In this document: piece by piece, positions 6,730 to 12,158 of the stretch
Layout of the letters: the number at the start of each line of letters is the position of its first letter
Position numbering within the stretch: the stretch's first letter is position 1
Source of the DNA: CAYRCJ01 sp964422785
GTDB lineage: Bacteria; Patescibacteriota; Minisyncoccia; UBA11713; 2-01-FULL-45-33
Direction of reading: 5' to 3'
Assembly: GCA_964422785.1 (NCBI GenBank)
Contig: CAYRCJ010000023.1
Span: 1 to 12,158, forward strand
DNA: 12,158 bases
Program-made: the position numbers and the translations under genes
The notes under the pieces: generated by a model
Told to the model about the DNA's origin: nothing
The model's input: the letters and a program-made list of their open reading frames with translations, nothing else
The model's database searches: none

Positions 6730-6758
6730 ACAATATCACCCAAGGGTGCTATTGTCAA
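6730..6758 (-). promoter_or_regulatory. pyrH promoter with 24-bp palindromic operator
   Basis: On the minus strand, a perfect TTGACA (6758-6753) is followed by a 17-bp spacer and TATTGT (6735-6730), preceded by TGA, which gives an extended -10. The predicted start is near 6723, giving a leader of about 25 nt. Positions 6731-6754 form a dyad: CAATA and CACCC on one side, GGGTG and TATTG on the other, an AA centre and a single mismatch. This dyad covers most of the -10, the whole spacer and the first bases of the -35, the classic position for a repressor. The -35 also contains the stop codon of the small ORF upstream. Confidence 0.75.
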
Positions 6759-6889
6759 CCGCTTGCTTCTATTTTTATCGGTTCTTTTGCGGGGGTTATT
6801 ATTTTGAGTCTCAATAAGCCCAGAATAGCCATTATTGAGAGCAAAATAATTAGAAAAAGCGCTATTTCTGTTTTGTTGACTTTATACAT
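6755..6889 (-). CDS. Possible 44-aa single-pass membrane protein
   Basis: This short ORF between rpmA and pyrH was found by reading the minus strand. It begins MYKVNKTE, continues with a hydrophobic segment at about residues 9-26 (IALFLIILLSIMAILGLL), and ends in a charged tail, RLKIITPAKEPIKIEASG. A polar start, a clean membrane span, a basic border residue and a hydrophilic tail are what a small membrane protein should look like. TGA-TAGGGT at 6909-6901 could be an extended -10 that puts the mRNA start about 5 nt before the ATG, but the match is poor. Its TGA stop lies in the pyrH -35. AT-rich DNA can encode such spans by chance, and the family is unknown. Confidence 0.42.
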   Translation of the reverse strand: MYKVNKTEIALFLIILLSIMAILGLLRLKIITPAKEPIKIEASG

Positions 6890-6905
6890 AGTATGGTGCT
6901 ACCCT
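6876..6905 (+). promoter_or_regulatory. Possible rpmA promoter
   Basis: TTGACT (6876-6881) is followed, after 18 bp, by TACCCT (6900-6905), which carries an upstream TGC (extended -10). The start would be near 6912, about 3 nt before the rpmA ATG, again nearly leaderless. The -10 match is weak. The region overlaps the start of the minus-strand small ORF. Confidence 0.35.
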
Positions 6906-6914
6906 ATCATTAAT

Positions 6915-7187
6915 ATGGCACATACAAAAGCTGGCGGGTCTACTAAAAATTCAAGAGATTCAGCGCCTAAGTATTTGGGCATAAAGCTTTATTCCGGCGA
7001 AGTCGCGAAGCCGGGAGCTATTTTGGTGCGCCAAAGAGGCACTAAATTTACCGCCGGCAACGGCACTAAAATAGGCAAAGACGACACAATCTACGCCGTA
7101 AAAAGCGGAGTTGTTAAATACGAGCTGAAACGAAAGGTTAATTTCAACGGCACCAAAAGGCAGATACACAGAGTATCAGTGGTTTAG
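6915..7187 (+). CDS. rpmA: 50S ribosomal protein bL27
   Basis: bL27 is a 90-aa protein of the large subunit whose N-terminal arm reaches the peptidyl transferase centre. MAHTKAGGSTKNSRDS at the start, YLGIKLYSGE, and the GAILVRQRGTKF, AGNGTKIGKDDTIYA and GVVKYE stretches are diagnostic. The ATG at 6915 is chosen because the glycine/basic arm begins there; the open frame upstream to 6699 does not look like bL27. There is no Firmicutes-type cleaved leader. rpmA normally follows rplU, but here it stands alone on + between minus-strand genes. Its TAG overlaps the rplI stop by 4 nt, and no terminator is visible after it. Confidence 0.95.
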   Translation: MAHTKAGGSTKNSRDSAPKYLGIKLYSGEVAKPGAILVRQRGTKFTAGNGTKIGKDDTIYAVKSGVVKYELKRKVNFNGTKRQIHRVSVV

Positions 7188-7639
7188 AGTTTTTCTATTT
7201 CTACCTTGATGACAATTTCCTCCCCCGGAGGAAATTTTATTTTAGCCTCAGCGGGTCCGGTTGATTTTATCGGTTTTTCAAAAGTTACCATATCCTCTTT
7301 CAAATTTTTAGGCGCCGGAAAACCTAATTCTTTTAAGGCGTCTACAATATCTTTGGCGGACACCGCGGCATAAAGCTTTCCTTTTTCATCGGCTTTCTTT
7401 TTGATGGCCACTCCCCTGTCTTGCAGCGCTTCTTTAAGAGAATGAAATTCTTCATGCGCTTTTTCTTTTTTTATTTTATTTTTTTTAGCCTCTTCCTCCA
7501 GTTTTTTAACTGTTTGAGGAGTGGCGATATCCGCCAATTTTTGCGGAAAAAGAAAATTGCGCGCGTATCCGTCGGACACGTCTTTTAAGGCGCCTTTTTG
7601 GCTGACACCCGGAACATCTTTTAGTAGTATTATTTTCAT
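7184..7639 (-). CDS. rplI: 50S ribosomal protein bL9
   Basis: bL9 is a large-subunit protein with two globular domains joined by a long helix; it influences frame maintenance on the ribosome. The 151-aa length is normal. The N-domain KIILLKDVPGVSQKG and GYARNFLFPQKLA (the L9 signature) are at residues 2-33. A charged connecting helix follows at about 43-75, and a complete C-domain ends in IVIKVEIEKL. Only one base separates its ATG from the TAA of the S41 gene, so the two are an operon. No Shine-Dalgarno is seen. Its 3' end overlaps convergent rpmA without a terminator. Some CPR lineages are reported to lack bL9, so its presence is useful for placing the organism. Confidence 0.96.
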   Translation of the reverse strand: MKIILLKDVPGVSQKGALKDVSDGYARNFLFPQKLADIATPQTVKKLEEEAKKNKIKKEKAHEEFHSLKEALQDRGVAIKKKADEKGKLYAAVSAKDIVDALKELGFPAPKNLKEDMVTFEKPIKSTGPAEAKIKFPPGEEIVIKVEIEKL

Positions 7640-7640
7640 A

Positions 7641-8897
7641 TTATTTTTGATTTAAAATTTCAATAGCCTTTTCCATAACCGGATCCTTTCCGGCTTTGGC
7701 GTCTGCTTCCGTCGGTTTAACTTCAAAATCAGGCTGAAGTCCGACTTCCGAGATTGTATTTCCCTTTGGAGTCAGCCATTTGGCGATGGTTATTTTAAGA
7801 GAAGTATCCGGGGTGAGCTGCATCAGTTCCTGTACCGATCCCTTGCCGAATGTGCGTTCTCCGACCAATTTCGCGATACCGTAGTCTCTTAAAGCTCCGG
7901 CCAAAATTTCCGAAGCCGACGCGGATCCCTGGTTCACAAGTATCGCCACGGGCACGTCTTTTAGTACGTAATATCCTCTGCTTCTGTGGATATTTTCGTT
8001 GTTGTCTCCAAAGTGTTCGGTGACCACCGCGTCGCCTTGCGGCAAAAACCAGCTGGCGATATCAACGGCGGATTCCAAAAATCCTCCCGGGTTGTTTCTC
8101 AGATCAATAATAAGTTTTTTCTGGCCCGCACCCACCATTCTTCTTACAGCATCTCTGAATTTTTCCGAAGAATTTTCAGAAAAATTATAAAGTTTTATCA
8201 CGAATATATCACTATTTTTGTTTTGGCTGTTTGAGGGCGCGGTACCATTGTCTGAGTTTGCTGTTTTTGTTTCAGTATCAATTGTTGGAATGTTGATTAC
8301 ATCTCTGGCAATCTCAATCACCCTTGTCGCGTCTTCGCCGTTTCTTAAAATTGTCAGTTTTACCTTGGAATCTTTCGGTCCGCGGATCAGATCGACGGCT
8401 TCTTCCACAGAAAGATCTCCGGACGAAGTGTCGTCGATTTTTAGAATTTTATCCCCCGCTTTTATCCCGGCTTTCTCGGCCGGAGTTCCCTTGAGGGGCG
8501 CTATCACGGTTAGTATGTTTTTTTTCGTTCCTACTTCCATTCCCACTCCTTCAAATGATCCCCTTATTTCGTTTTGAAAATTTTTGCTTTCTTTGGGAGG
8601 GAAAAATACTGTATAAGGATCTCCGCTGGCTTTGTATAGCCCGGAAATGGCCCCGTAAATTAATTTTTGGCGATCAAGTTTATTTCTATCTACAAATTTT
8701 TGATCAAGCAAGCTCCAGGCCTGCCAGAAAGTGGCGAAGTTTGTATTGTCACCAATATTGAAAGCCGGTTCTTTGTTTATTAGTCCCGCAATTTTGCTTT
8801 CTGCCGGCATTTTTACTCCGACATAAACACCGCTTCCAAATAGCCCGGCGGCAATGACCAGGGAGCTCACAATAAGACCTGTTTTTCTCATATTCAT
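7641..8897 (-). CDS. S41 carboxy-terminal processing protease (CtpA-like)
   Basis: This is a 418-aa envelope protease. An N-terminal anchor or signal segment lies at about residues 7-28. A PDZ domain covers about 113-200 (FEGVGMEVG, AGIKAGDKILKID). The S41 core follows, with LIIDLRNNPGG at about 262-272, then GSASASEILAGAL with nucleophile S327, and TFGKGSVQ with general base K352 and Q356, spaced as in the Ser/Lys dyad of known Ctp enzymes. A Ser/Asn/Thr-rich stretch (about 208-230) separates the PDZ domain from the core and looks like a flexible insert. Such proteases trim or degrade exported proteins, including wall hydrolases; linking it to the M23 protein here is inference. The start at 8897 coincides with the predicted transcription start. 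It is followed by rplI after one base. Confidence 0.94.
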   Translation of the reverse strand: MNMRKTGLIVSSLVIAAGLFGSGVYVGVKMPAESKIAGLINKEPAFNIGDNTNFATFWQAWSLLDQKFVDRNKLDRQKLIYGAISGLYKASGDPYTVFFPPKESKNFQNEIRGSFEGVGMEVGTKKNILTVIAPLKGTPAEKAGIKAGDKILKIDDTSSGDLSVEEAVDLIRGPKDSKVKLTILRNGEDATRVIEIARDVINIPTIDTETKTANSDNGTAPSNSQNKNSDIFVIKLYNFSENSSEKFRDAVRRMVGAGQKKLIIDLRNNPGGFLESAVDIASWFLPQGDAVVTEHFGDNNENIHRSRGYYVLKDVPVAILVNQGSASASEILAGALRDYGIAKLVGERTFGKGSVQELMQLTPDTSLKITIAKWLTPKGNTISEVGLQPDFEVKPTEADAKAGKDPVMEKAIEILNQK

Positions 8898-8903
8898 TTA
8901 TAC

Positions 8904-8911
8904 ATTATAAT
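8904..8911. promoter_or_regulatory. Palindromic -10 shared by divergent cysS and S41 genes
   Basis: ATTATAAT is its own reverse complement and contains TATAAT on both strands: 8906-8911 on + and 8909-8904 on -. Standard spacing puts the + start at 8918-8919, one or two bases before the cysS ATG, and the - start at 8897, the A of the S41 ATG. Both mRNAs would be leaderless. The -35 elements are weak: TTGTAT at 8931-8926 for the minus strand, and only a T-rich stretch for the plus strand. The two promoters cannot be occupied together. Confidence 0.65.
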
Positions 8912-8919
8912 AAAAAACA

Positions 8920-10296
8920 ATGAAGATACAACTTTATAACACTTTAACCAGAAAAAAACAGGTTTTTAAGCCGTTGAAAAAGGGGGCTGTCGGCCTATAT
9001 ACCTGCGGGCCTACCGTTTACGATTATGCCCACATAGGCAATCTTAGGACGTATATATTTGAGGATATACTCCGGAAAACCTTGGAATATGCCGGATACA
9101 AGGTCAGGCATGTGATGAATATCACAGACATAGACGACAAAATCATAAGAGACGCCGCGAAGGCAAATAAGGATATTTTTGAGTTCGTAAAACCTTACGA
9201 GAAAGCATTTCTTGAAGATTTGAGCAAACTTAATATAAAAAAAGCATGGAAGCTTATTAAGGCCACGAAACACATAAAAGAAATGCTGGCTCTTGTTTAT
9301 AAGCTGCTAAAAAAAGGATCAGCATACGAGTCTGAGGGTTCGGTGTATTTCGATATTTCAAAATTTAAAAATTACGGAAAACTAAATAGATTGAATTTGA
9401 AAAAACTAAAAGCCGGCGCCAGAGCGGATAAAGATGAGTATGAAAAAAACAATGTCCAGGATTTTGTTTTATGGAAGGCCAGAAAGGACAATGAGCCATT
9501 TTGGAAATCAAAATTTGGCGATGGCCGGCCGGGATGGCACATTGAATGTTCCGCCATGTCCATGCGATATCTCGGCGCGACTTTGGACATCCATACGGGC
9601 GGCGTCGACAATATGTTTCCGCATCACGAAAACGAAATTGCTCAGTCCGAAGGCGCTACCGGCAAAAAGTTTTCAAACTTTTTTATCGAAGGTCAACATC
9701 TTCTGGTGGACGGCAAAAAAATGTCAAAGTCGCTGGGTAATTTTTATACTCTGCGCGATATTGAAAATAAAGGTTTCAATCCCCTCGCCTTCCGTTTTCT
9801 TATGCTCACGGCCCACTACCGCACGCAATTAAATTTTACTCTGGAATCGCTCGAGGCGGCGCAAAATTCCCTGGATAAATTGTATGATTTTGTAAGATTG
9901 CTAAAAACACAGCAAAAGATAGCGCCTCCGCGAACCACGAAGGCACTACCTTCTGTTCTATCTGACTTCAACAAGGCCATATTCGATGACCTTGATTCGC
10001 CCAAAGCCTTGGCAATAACCTGGAGCCTGATTCATGAATACAACAAAAATCCTCTTAAATATGATGCCAAAGAAGTTTTAAATATCCTCTATGATTTTGA
10101 TAAAGTCCTTGGCCTGGGCTTTAAAAATATTAAATTAACCGCCACTCCGGCCGAAGTTGAAGGATTATCCGAAAAACGCGAAGAATATCGCAAAAACAAA
10201 GACTGGGCAAAAGCTGATGAAATCAGGGAAAGAATAAAAACAATGGGTTATCTTGTGGAAGATTCCTCGTCCGGGCCGGTGATCAAGAAAGTTTAA
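8920..10296 (+). CDS. cysS: Cysteinyl-tRNA synthetase (class I)
   Basis: This enzyme charges tRNA-Cys. The 458-aa length is typical. YTCGPTVYDYAHIGN contains zinc ligand C29 and the HIGH-type motif HIGN at 38-41. WHIECSAM gives C210, and PHHENE gives H235 and E239, completing the zinc site used to select cysteine, as in the E. coli enzyme (C28, C209, H234, E238). KMSKS is at 267-271. The C-terminal helical region with YRKNKDWAKADEIRERI is complete. The ATG at 8920 is 22 bp from the divergent S41 start and has no Shine-Dalgarno, in keeping with a leaderless message. Confidence 0.97.
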   Translation: MKIQLYNTLTRKKQVFKPLKKGAVGLYTCGPTVYDYAHIGNLRTYIFEDILRKTLEYAGYKVRHVMNITDIDDKIIRDAAKANKDIFEFVKPYEKAFLEDLSKLNIKKAWKLIKATKHIKEMLALVYKLLKKGSAYESEGSVYFDISKFKNYGKLNRLNLKKLKAGARADKDEYEKNNVQDFVLWKARKDNEPFWKSKFGDGRPGWHIECSAMSMRYLGATLDIHTGGVDNMFPHHENEIAQSEGATGKKFSNFFIEGQHLLVDGKKMSKSLGNFYTLRDIENKGFNPLAFRFLMLTAHYRTQLNFTLESLEAAQNSLDKLYDFVRLLKTQQKIAPPRTTKALPSVLSDFNKAIFDDLDSPKALAITWSLIHEYNKNPLKYDAKEVLNILYDFDKVLGLGFKNIKLTATPAEVEGLSEKREEYRKNKDWAKADEIRERIKTMGYLVEDSSSGPVIKKV

Positions 10297-10348
10297 GCCG
10301 GATTAAAGACAAGTTTTCTTCACAGCTTTTCCACCTCCCGGCATTTTT
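10297..10348 (+). terminator. Weak possible terminator after cysS
   Basis: GCCGG directly after the cysS stop can pair with CCGGC at 10338-10342, followed by ATTTTT. The 36-nt pyrimidine-rich loop makes this a poor hairpin. The T-run also overlaps the proposed -35 of dnaB. It may do nothing. Confidence 0.25.
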
Positions 10349-10375
10349 GCTACTTTGGCATTTAAGTTTTAAAAT
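10347..10375 (+). promoter_or_regulatory. dnaB promoter
   Basis: TTGCTA (10347-10352), a 17-bp spacer and TAAAAT (10370-10375) place transcription at 10382, one base before the dnaB ATG. No Shine-Dalgarno is present, so the mRNA is probably leaderless. Confidence 0.55.
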
Positions 10376-10382
10376 ATAGTTA

Positions 10383-11768
10383 ATGCCAAAAGAGCCCTCC
10401 AAAAAACCTGTTTTTTCCGAAAAATTTCTATCCCCTTTCGACGGGCCTCGTATGCCGCCTCAAAATATTGAAGCGGAAATTTCTTTGTTGGGCTGTATTT
10501 TGCTTGAGGGCGAGGTGATGAACAAAATTGTAGACATAATACAAACAGAAGATTTTTATAAGACGGAGCACAAATTGATTTTTAACGCCATGCTCGGCCT
10601 TTACGCGACCCAGAAGCCGATAGACATCTTATCCATCAGCGATTTTTTGAAAAGCGCCAACAAATTGGATGAGGCCGGCGGCTCAAGTTACCTGACCAAT
10701 CTTGTAAACGGCGTACCCACTTCCTCGAGCGTTGTTTACTACGCGGAGATTGTAAGAAAGAAGAAAATTTTGCGGGATTTGATCTCGGTTTCCCATGGGA
10801 TATCCCAACTTGGGTATCAGGAACAAAATGACGTGGATATTTTATTGGACGAAGCCGAAAAAAGAATTTTCTCCATTGCTCAGCATACTCTGGTAAAAGG
10901 TTTTTCGCCGATTTCCGGAGAGCTGGATGACGCATGGGAAAGAATCGACAGGCTTCACAAAGAATCGGGCGTGCTCCGGGGAGTGCCGACCGGATTTAAA
11001 GATTTGGATAATATTTTATCCGGCCTTCAAAAATCCGATCTGGTCATTCTCGCCGCCAGGCCGTCTCTCGGAAAAACAACTCTGGCGATGGATATAGCCA
11101 GGCACGTCGCTCTTAAAGAAAATATTCCTGTCGGCATTTTTTCCTTGGAAATGTCTTCCAGCCAGCTGATCGACCGCTTAATAGCCTCAGAGGCTCATGT
11201 GGATTCCTGGAAGTTGCGCACCGGGCGTCTTTCTCCGGAGAGCGACGATTTTGCCAGAATCCGCGACGCCATGGCCGAGCTTTCAAAAGCTCCTCTATAT
11301 ATAGATGATGAGTCTTCAATTAATGTTCTTCAAATGCGCGCGAAGGCCCGCCGTCTTCAGGCGGAAAAGGGCCTCGGACTCATTATCGTCGATTACTTGC
11401 AGCTTATGACCCCTCGGGGCAATACGGACAATATCGTTCAGCAGATCACCGAAATATCCAGATCTCTCAAGGCTTTGGCCAGAGAGTTAAAGGTGCCAGT
11501 CCTCGCCCTTTCGCAGCTAAACCGCGCTGTTGAACATAGGACCGACAAAAAGCCGCAGCTTTCCGATCTCCGCGAATCAGGAGCCATTGAACAAGACGCC
11601 GACGTGGTTATGTTCATTCACCGGGAAGACAGAAATAAAGAAAATTCCGATCGCAAAAATCAGGCGGATATTTTGATAGAAAAACACAGAAATGGTCCGA
11701 CAGGCAAAGTAGTCCTATACTTCAACCAAGAATACGTAAGTTTCAGCAACTTCGAGAAGAGGTTTTAG
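10383..11768 (+). CDS. dnaB: Replicative DNA helicase DnaB
   Basis: DnaB is the hexameric 5'-3' helicase that unwinds DNA at the replication fork. The 461-aa protein has the normal two-domain plan. The N-terminal collar domain has MPPQNIEAEISLLGCIL and DFYKTEHKLIF, and spans about residues 20-165. The linker is followed by the RecA-like ATPase with GVPTGFKDLD, Walker A ARPSLGKTT (K231, T232), FSLEMSS, Walker B IIVDYLQLM (D337), ALSQLNR (Q378) and DLRESGAIEQDADVVMFIHR, which carries the arginine finger region. No intein or insertion interrupts it. It has its own promoter and is followed after 3 nt by an inverted-repeat element. No dnaC-like loader or rplI partner is adjacent; in many bacteria rplI lies next to dnaB. 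Confidence 0.97.
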   Translation: MPKEPSKKPVFSEKFLSPFDGPRMPPQNIEAEISLLGCILLEGEVMNKIVDIIQTEDFYKTEHKLIFNAMLGLYATQKPIDILSISDFLKSANKLDEAGGSSYLTNLVNGVPTSSSVVYYAEIVRKKKILRDLISVSHGISQLGYQEQNDVDILLDEAEKRIFSIAQHTLVKGFSPISGELDDAWERIDRLHKESGVLRGVPTGFKDLDNILSGLQKSDLVILAARPSLGKTTLAMDIARHVALKENIPVGIFSLEMSSSQLIDRLIASEAHVDSWKLRTGRLSPESDDFARIRDAMAELSKAPLYIDDESSINVLQMRAKARRLQAEKGLGLIIVDYLQLMTPRGNTDNIVQQITEISRSLKALARELKVPVLALSQLNRAVEHRTDKKPQLSDLRESGAIEQDADVVMFIHREDRNKENSDRKNQADILIEKHRNGPTGKVVLYFNQEYVSFSNFEKRF

Positions 11769-11771
11769 AAA

Positions 11772-11874
11772 AACAAACCTCGCACAAAATCTTTTCACTT
11801 TCCTCGCCTCGCTACTGCTCGCTCGGGGTTGCCTGCTGGCAAAACCCGTTCAAAGACATTGTGCGAGGTTTGTT
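11772..11874. repeat. 103-bp element with perfect 16-bp terminal inverted repeats
   Basis: The arm AACAAACCTCGCACAA (11772-11787) is matched exactly by its reverse complement at 11859-11874. The 71-bp interior holds a second hairpin: GGGTTGCC at 11826-11833 pairs with GGC...AACCC at 11838-11847 around TGCT, with a two-A bulge. It also contains repeated CCTCGC/GCTCGC units, and it is GC-richer than its surroundings. A run of seven T lies at 11881-11887, so it may also terminate dnaB transcription. The form fits a MITE- or REP-like non-coding element, but no clear target-site duplication is seen. Confidence 0.65.
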
Positions 11875-11901
11875 GAATTATTTTTTTAACTATGCTATCA
11901 T
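11873..11901 (+). promoter_or_regulatory. rplU promoter
   Basis: TTGAAT (11873-11878), a 17-bp spacer ending in TGC (extended -10) and TATCAT (11896-11901) predict a start at about 11908, leaving only a 3-nt leader. The first two bases of the -35 are the last bases of the right inverted-repeat arm, so the element supplies part of the promoter. Confidence 0.6.
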
Positions 11902-11910
11902 ACTTTCATC

Positions 11911-12158
11911 ATGAAATTAGCCGTAATAGAGACCGGCGGGAAGCAATATCTTGTTTCCGAAGGTCAAAAAATACAGGTAGAAAAGCTCGAGGGCGAGGCG
12001 GGCGCTAAGTTTGATTTCAGCAAAGTTTTGGCCATCTCCGAGGGTGAAAAAGTCAATCTGGGCAAGCCATATATTGATGGCAAAAAAATTTCCGCGGAAA
12101 TTATCGCGCAAAAAAGGCTTCCAAAAGTCATAACTTTTAAATACCACTCAAAAACCCG
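11911..12158 (+). CDS. rplU: 50S ribosomal protein bL21 (partial, cut by window end)
   Basis: The first 82 residues of bL21, a large-subunit 23S rRNA-binding protein, are visible. MKLAVIETGGKQYLV is the family's opening, followed by GQKIQVEKLEG, GKPYIDGKKISAEI and the basic K-Y/H-S-K type stretch near the end. The typical length is about 100 aa, so roughly 20 residues are missing past the edge. The ATG is fixed by the conserved N-terminus. There is no Shine-Dalgarno, and the promoter predicts a nearly leaderless mRNA. The usual downstream partner rpmA is found 5 kb away instead, unless a second copy lies beyond the window. Confidence 0.94.
   Translation, partial: MKLAVIETGGKQYLVSEGQKIQVEKLEGEAGAKFDFSKVLAISEGEKVNLGKPYIDGKKISAEIIAQKRLPKVITFKYHSKT

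Noticed and set aside
6699..6758. Longer pyrH reading starting at TTG 6758
   Set aside because: The TTG is the first half of the TTGACA -35 box and lies upstream of the predicted transcription start; the ATG at 6698 matches the family N-terminus and has GGGAGG upstream.
6699..6914. In-frame N-terminal extension of rpmA on the plus strand (hydrophobic stretch of about 70 residues)
   Set aside because: bL27 begins exactly at the ATG at 6915, the extension resembles no bL27 leader, and it overlaps the pyrH promoter and the better-formed minus-strand small ORF.
7163..7194. GATAC/GTATC hairpin plus TTTTT near the rpmA stop, considered as a terminator
   Set aside because: The stem is only 5 bp and AT-rich, lies inside the coding region, and the T-run is 12 nt away from it.
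7986..8761. Several plus-strand ORFs opposite the S41 gene
   Set aside because: The minus strand encodes an intact S41 protease with a catalytic dyad; these are antisense shadows of biased codon use.
9434..9832. 132-aa plus-strand ORF inside cysS in another frame
   Set aside because: It overlaps the conserved zinc and KMSKS region of CysRS; an alternative-frame shadow.
10311..10335. Pyrimidine-rich stretch with TTTTCCAC before dnaB, considered as a DnaA box or origin
   Set aside because: It does not match TTATNCACA, no box cluster is present and there is no AT-rich unwinding array beyond ordinary promoter sequence.
11917..12147. Minus-strand ORF opposite rplU
   Set aside because: It is the mirror of a clear bL21 coding region and has no family resemblance.
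1..12158. UGA recoding to glycine, as in some CPR lineages
   Set aside because: UGA ends the M23, nuclease and pyrH genes at family-typical lengths and does not occur inside the recognised reading frames.

Overview
The window looks like chromosomal sequence from a small-genome bacterium of the Candidate Phyla Radiation (Patescibacteria), most likely Parcubacteria-like. This is inferred from the gene content and order, very short intergenic gaps, an AT-rich lysine/isoleucine-rich coding style, and uncharacterised membrane proteins set among core genes. No database search was possible. UGA acts as a normal stop (M23 peptidase, nuclease, pyrH), which argues against the UGA=Gly code of Gracilibacteria/Absconditabacteria. 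There are no tRNA or rRNA genes, no CRISPR array, no recognisable transposase and no phage module. No gene-free stretch exceeds 300 bases.

Left part (1-5990, all genes on +): an AT-rich leader with a strong hairpin precedes murG (lipid II synthesis), which overlaps gltX (Glu-tRNA synthetase) by 8 nt. A self-contained cassette follows: a consensus promoter with a repeated 10-mer around its -35, a strong Shine-Dalgarno (SD) site, a 140-aa EamA/DMT-like membrane protein and a terminator. Next come a secreted coiled-coil M23 peptidase, a 101-aa membrane protein coupled to it by an ATGA overlap, and a Cas4/RecB-like PD-(D/E)XK nuclease with Fe-S type cysteines whose start codon lies in a palindrome. 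A bidirectional terminator closes this half.

Middle part (5988-8897, mainly on -): the minus strand reads S41 protease (ctpA-like), rplI (bL9), a 44-codon membrane ORF not seen by a long-ORF search, and pyrH. rpmA (bL27) lies on the opposite strand between rplI and the small ORF, and its stop overlaps that of rplI. The pyrH promoter carries a 24-bp palindrome exactly over the -10 and spacer.

Right part (8898-12158, on +): cysS diverges from the S41 gene with only 22 bp between start codons and a palindromic -10 that can serve both directions. dnaB follows with its own promoter, then a 103-bp element with perfect 16-bp terminal inverted repeats, then rplU (bL21), cut by the window edge.

Functionally this is housekeeping: envelope synthesis and remodelling (murG, M23, S41), translation (gltX, cysS, bL9, bL27, bL21), replication (dnaB) and UMP phosphorylation (pyrH). 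The most interesting signals are in the regulation. Several genes have -10 boxes placed so that transcription should begin at or within a few bases of the start codon (leaderless mRNAs), while the two genes with real leaders have strong SD sites. No complete new defence or mobile system was found. The less ordinary candidates are the M23/101-aa membrane pair, the solitary nuclease with a palindromic start, the hidden small membrane ORF and the inverted-repeat element.
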